Positions 31,225-34,619 of a stretch of DNA of 34,619 nt are shown one piece after another. Each line of letters opens with the position of its first letter. The stretch's first letter is position 1. The notes under the pieces were generated by a model. It saw only the letters and a program-made list of their open reading frames with translations. It was not told the origin of the DNA and did not search any database. The DNA is from an uncultured Eubacterium sp. (GTDB lineage: Bacteria; Bacillota; Clostridia; Peptostreptococcales; Anaerovoracaceae): assembly GCA_937894585.1 (NCBI GenBank), contig CALBGO010000059.1, positions 1 to 34,619 on the forward strand, written 5' to 3'. Position numbers and translations under genes: made by a program.

Positions 31225-34200
31225 TCTATCACTTTTCTGATTCCCATCCAGACATTCAGATCATCGAACAGCTCGACAACACTGCCTTTGTCTGTAAATG
31301 GAGATTCCTGAAGTACTGATAAATCCTTCATCATACCATTATGAACAATGTACTCTACAATCCGGTTCACAAAATAAATTTGTCTACTATCAAGCTTTGC
31401 CTCATTGAGGAATTCAGCAAACGCTTCCTTTGCAGCATTCATATCAAGGCCAACAATTTCTCGAACAAATTCACCAAGAGGTTTATCTCCATACTCTTTT
31501 TCATAGTCTTGCCTGGAGCCGACTTCACTCCAGAGAATGCTTTCAAGGTTCTTTACATCAAAAGCTGTAAGCGGCTTATTTGTCTTAAGCTTGGCAATGG
31601 CCAAATGGTCCTGATGCTGTCTTACATAGAATTCAGCCTTGGCTTTATAGTTCTTAAGTTCATCGTTCTCAAGTTCTGATTCTTTCCACTCAATTGATAA
31701 AATATCATCATCAAAATTAGTATCGTATTTTACCCTTGTTCCTTTCGGAATATACTTCATCAAATGGCGCAGTTCTGTTCTTATATGCTCAAAATCATTT
31801 ATACCAGCGTTATCAACATAATCGGTTTCAGTAATCTTCTTGATTAAATCTGTTTTCGCCTGTATTTCCGGAATATTAGCAACACCGGCAACAGCATTTA
31901 CACGCTTTAACAAATCTTTTCTGGCTCTGTTATTTTTATGACCTGCAAGGTAAGCTAATTCAATTGCATACACGAGTGCGTCGAATCTAACCGCTGAGAT
32001 TTCATCTTCTTCAGGAAGAATTAATGGGGCTAATTCTTCTCTAACCATCAGTGTATCTTCATATGTCAGCGCATTATAATTAATGCTGTTTGAATACTGA
32101 TCTACATATTTCAAATGTTGTCTGACAGCAAAGTTTTCACGATTAAGATTGCCGACATTCTCAACAAGATTGTCCACCAACTCTTTTCTATATGCGCTCA
32201 GGTAATCTGTCTGATAATTTATGTCCTGCAGCTTGTACGCCATTTGGAATCTTAGATTGAAAATCGCTCCCTGAAGCGCTAACATATTCGCTGCTGCTCT
32301 GCCTTTATGTATTCTGAAGAATTCGAAGTTACCGCAGAAATCAAAGATATAGAACTTATCTTTATCCGCACCGTCAATCAAACCTTCGCAAAGTCTAGTT
32401 CCTCTGCCTATCATCTGCCAGAACTTCGCTCTACTCATTACCTTCTTAAAGAAAACAAGGTTAACTACTTCCGGCACATCTATTCCGGTATCCAGCATAT
32501 CTACAGATATTGCTATTTGCGGCAGCTTATTTGGTTCTGAAAATTCATCAATAGCACTCTGTGCATAGGTCATATAATTATCTATTACCTTCGCAAAACC
32601 AGGCAAATGAGGGTACTCTTTGTTGAATACTTCAAGTATTTTCTCTGCATGGTCATGATTCTTTGCAAAGATAATTGTCTTACCTACGCGTTCGCCATAG
32701 TTAATTCTGATACCTTCAGTCATTAAGATATGAAGAACCTGCTTAATTGTGTCTATATTAAAAATCCATGTATTTAATGCGGAAGATTCAATCCTTTCGA
32801 GAACCTGACCGTTTTCGTCTCTGAAAGTGTTTTCAAATTCTTCCTTTTCTTCTTCCGTTAAATCATCGTATGAAATACCTTCTTCGATGAATTTCAGCTT
32901 TGTTTCCACTGAAAGATAGTCTACAAGATACCCATCCTTTACTGCTTGTGCCAGTTCATAACCATATGTAGGAACTCCGTTCTCAAGTTCAAATATCTCA
33001 TATGTGTTCTTTTCAATTTCTTCTTTAGGCGTTGCCGTTAAACCAACAAGCGGCGCATCAAAATAGTCAAAGATGTCCTTGTACTTGTTGTATATGGATC
33101 TATGCGCTTCGTCGCAAATAATCAGGTCAAAGTGACCACATGTAAACAACTTGCCTTGATCATCCTGAACGGAATCGATACAATTCATCATTGTCTGGTA
33201 AGTAGAGAATACACAATGCGCATTGTAATTTTCCTTTTCCTCACATAAATTCGTTACCGAAAGATCCGGTAAAAGGTTGGAGAAACTTCTTTTTGCCTGC
33301 GTTACAAGCGAATTTCTATCAGCAAGGAAAAGAACATTCTTAATCCATCCGGCATTGAGCAGGACATCTGTCAATGCGATTACTGTTCTTGTTTTACCTG
33401 AGCCTGTAGCCATTACAAGCAAAGCCTTCCTGCGATTCTTCTTATCAAAGCTTTCGCACACGGCTCTTATTGCAGCCTCCTGATAATATCTGCCTGCAAT
33501 ATTCTTTTTAACTTCAATAAAAGCCAGGCTGCTTTTAGTTGCTTGAAGATTGAACAGTTTCTCTAAATCTCGCTTAGAATAGATAGACGCCACCTTTCTT
33601 TCAGGATATTGATTATCAATCATACGCGTTTCAAAACCGTTCGTTAAAAATACTACCGGTCTTCTGCCATATTGTCTCTCAATAATATCAGCATAAAGTT
33701 TCGCCTGCTGTCTTCCTTTAGCAACATCTGCACAAGTTCTCTTTGCTTCGATTACCGCCAGTGGTTTATGAGCATCATCATATAATACATAATCTGCAAA
33801 ACCCACCTCAGATTTGTTCGGCATACCCGGAAGTTCAACTTCATTCAGCCAAGTGTTCCCTTCTTGCCATCCTGCATCCTGAAGCATTGTATCAATGTAA
33901 ATCTTTCTAGTCTTGTACTCTGATAAATCAAGCGGCTTTGGATTGTAAGTTTCTTGCTGTTTTTCTCTCTTGCTTGTAAGCTCTTCTTTGAGCGATTGAT
34001 TTTCTGCAATAAGCTTCTTTAAATCAAGTTCCAACTGCGCAGTTACATCAGGCTTTAATATTTCGGTTGTACCAAGCTGTTTTTCATCAAACTCTGTTTC
34101 GATATAACTGTCTGCATAGCAGTATGCTACAAAGTCAAGGAAGATATATAAGTTCTTTATGCATAGCTCTGCCTGATCATAAGAAATTTTCTTGGCACTG

Positions 34201-34490
34201 TGTGCTGCATTATTTCCGATCCGTCTTATAAGGTCGAGTCTTCTCCAGATATCCAATCCAACAATTTCTCTAAAATCCTCGCTATTCATAAGACTTACAA
34301 GATTATCCTGATATGGCATTTCGAGAGAAGCATCTACTGAATACATCCACTTAATAGCAAATTCCATTGCTCTTCTGCAATTAAGAACGCTGGCTTCAGT
34401 ATCAATGCTTATAATCTTCTCTGCGGACATTGCAACATCTGCAAAGGCCTCAAACTGTTTTTCATTTTTTAAGAAGTTAAAATTACTCAT
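31197..34490 (-). CDS. hsdR: Type I restriction endonuclease subunit R (HsdR)
   Basis: 1097 residues. Domain order: N-terminal DUF4145-type helical domain (about 20-128: CRRAMEFAIKWMYS, RRIGNNAAHSAKK), a coiled-coil-like linker (about 150-180), the HsdR nuclease domain with the PD-(D/E)xK pattern Asp233 … Glu248-x-Lys250 (VIEAKRTC), then an SF2 motor: Walker A ATGSGKT (361-367), DEAH (460-463), TATP (485-488) and QMIGRGTR about residue 720. The C-terminal third matches an EcoEI_R_C-type domain. It cuts DNA at a distance after translocation, working with HsdM and HsdS, whose genes should lie beyond the right edge. The ATG has GGGAG at short distance. The base composition looks more A/T-rich than the neighbouring genes, consistent with transfer. 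No frameshift is visible. Confidence 0.95.
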   Translation of the reverse strand: MSNFNFLKNEKQFEAFADVAMSAEKIISIDTEASVLNCRRAMEFAIKWMYSVDASLEMPYQDNLVSLMNSEDFREIVGLDIWRRLDLIRRIGNNAAHSAKKISYDQAELCIKNLYIFLDFVAYCYADSYIETEFDEKQLGTTEILKPDVTAQLELDLKKLIAENQSLKEELTSKREKQQETYNPKPLDLSEYKTRKIYIDTMLQDAGWQEGNTWLNEVELPGMPNKSEVGFADYVLYDDAHKPLAVIEAKRTCADVAKGRQQAKLYADIIERQYGRRPVVFLTNGFETRMIDNQYPERKVASIYSKRDLEKLFNLQATKSSLAFIEVKKNIAGRYYQEAAIRAVCESFDKKNRRKALLVMATGSGKTRTVIALTDVLLNAGWIKNVLFLADRNSLVTQAKRSFSNLLPDLSVTNLCEEKENYNAHCVFSTYQTMMNCIDSVQDDQGKLFTCGHFDLIICDEAHRSIYNKYKDIFDYFDAPLVGLTATPKEEIEKNTYEIFELENGVPTYGYELAQAVKDGYLVDYLSVETKLKFIEEGISYDDLTEEEKEEFENTFRDENGQVLERIESSALNTWIFNIDTIKQVLHILMTEGIRINYGERVGKTIIFAKNHDHAEKILEVFNKEYPHLPGFAKVIDNYMTYAQSAIDEFSEPNKLPQIAISVDMLDTGIDVPEVVNLVFFKKVMSRAKFWQMIGRGTRLCEGLIDGADKDKFYIFDFCGNFEFFRIHKGRAAANMLALQGAIFNLRFQMAYKLQDINYQTDYLSAYRKELVDNLVENVGNLNRENFAVRQHLKYVDQYSNSINYNALTYEDTLMVREELAPLILPEEDEISAVRFDALVYAIELAYLAGHKNNRARKDLLKRVNAVAGVANIPEIQAKTDLIKKITETDYVDNAGINDFEHIRTELRHLMKYIPKGTRVKYDTNFDDDILSIEWKESELENDELKNYKAKAEFYVRQHQDHLAIAKLKTNKPLTAFDVKNLESILWSEVGSRQDYEKEYGDKPLGEFVREIVGLDMNAAKEAFAEFLNEAKLDSRQIYFVNRIVEYIVHNGMMKDLSVLQESPFTDKGSVVELFDDLNVWMGIRKVIDQINANAVA

Positions 34491-34504
34491 TTCTTACTCC
34501 CGTA

Positions 34505-34618
34505 TCACCTAAAATATAGGACTTTAGCTTTATATATAAAAATCACATAAAAGATTACATTGATAACTTTTGATTTGTCGACTTGCTTAACAAAGTCGTC
34601 AAACTGTTCCTGAACATC
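34505..34618 (-). CDS. Partial type I specificity subunit (HsdS) C-terminus
   Basis: The frame entering from the right edge reads DVQEQFDDFVKQVDKSKV, which matches the conserved repeat near the C-terminus of HsdS specificity subunits (…LQxxFxxFVxQxDKSK…). After DKSKV the usual C-terminal helix does not appear; 19 A/T-rich codons of poor quality follow to TGA at 34505. The gene ends 14 bases before hsdR, in the order hsdS-hsdR. It is either a normal hsdS with a changed tail, or a truncated copy. Confidence 0.6.
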   Translation of the reverse strand, partial: DVQEQFDDFVKQVDKSKVINVIFYVIFIYKAKVLYFR

Positions 34619-34619
34619 A

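Noticed and set aside
31077..31319. 80-codon plus-strand ORF beside hsdR
   Set aside because: It is a different frame of the HxlR remnant and antisense of hsdR; the HxlR frame is the one with family motifs.

Overview
The window reads as chromosomal DNA from an anaerobic, low-to-moderate GC Gram-positive bacterium of the class Clostridia (Bacillota). The basis is strong AGGAGG-type ribosome binding sites, consensus sigma-A promoters, frequent TTG starts, a TPP riboswitch, Na+-coupled carriers (NhaC, AGCS), an EFR1-type ferredoxin/flavodoxin protein, DUF1638 and DUF3783 proteins, a TSCPD protein, and an XRE-SdpI fusion. A finer placement (for example near Anaerovoracaceae/Eubacteriales) would be a guess.

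Layout, left to right. 1-3.2 kb: NhaC antiporter, tRNA-Lys(CTT) and a TIM-barrel protein, all on the minus strand, each with its own promoter or terminator. 3.3-4.8 kb: a plus-strand TSCPD gene coupled to a manganese-type CDF exporter. 4.8-9.5 kb: a two-component system whose kinase has an unusual repetitive acidic tail, then a YtrA-type GntR regulator/ABC transporter operon with an operator-like promoter. 9.5-11.6 kb: an EcsC-family gene on the plus strand, surrounded by noncoding DNA full of hairpins and decayed tandem duplications. 11.6-15.2 kb: SppA-RDD-DUF3783 operon and an MFS carrier. 15.2-16.9 kb: YfcC-family carrier. 17.0-21.5 kb: a TPP-riboswitch-controlled thiamine salvage operon (thiM-thiE-HAD phosphatase-thiD-cytX). 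21.5-27.5 kb: cysteine hydrolase, EamA carrier, AGCS symporter, MATE exporter and EFR1 protein. 27.7-31.0 kb: a frameshifted DUF1638 gene, an XRE-SdpI protein, a small monooxygenase and a LysE-type exporter. 31.06 kb to the right edge: a truncated HxlR-type regulator running into a type I restriction-modification locus (complete hsdR, and what looks like the C-terminal tail of an hsdS).

How the genes work together. Most of the window is transport and housekeeping: ion homeostasis (NhaC, Mn exporter), amino-acid or drug carriers, and a coherent salvage pathway. In that pathway CytX would import the pyrimidine, ThiD and ThiM phosphorylate the two halves and ThiE joins them. The HAD enzyme could dephosphorylate the product. 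The parts that break this routine are the EcsC island with its repeats, the restriction locus that appears to have replaced the 3' part of an HxlR gene, a probable one-base frameshift in DUF1638, a promoter shared almost word for word by two neighbouring genes, and a short unexplained transcription unit carrying a two-codon AUG-AGA-UAA minigene. No complete new defence or mobile system is visible. The closest candidates are the repeat-flanked EcsC locus and the restriction-locus junction.
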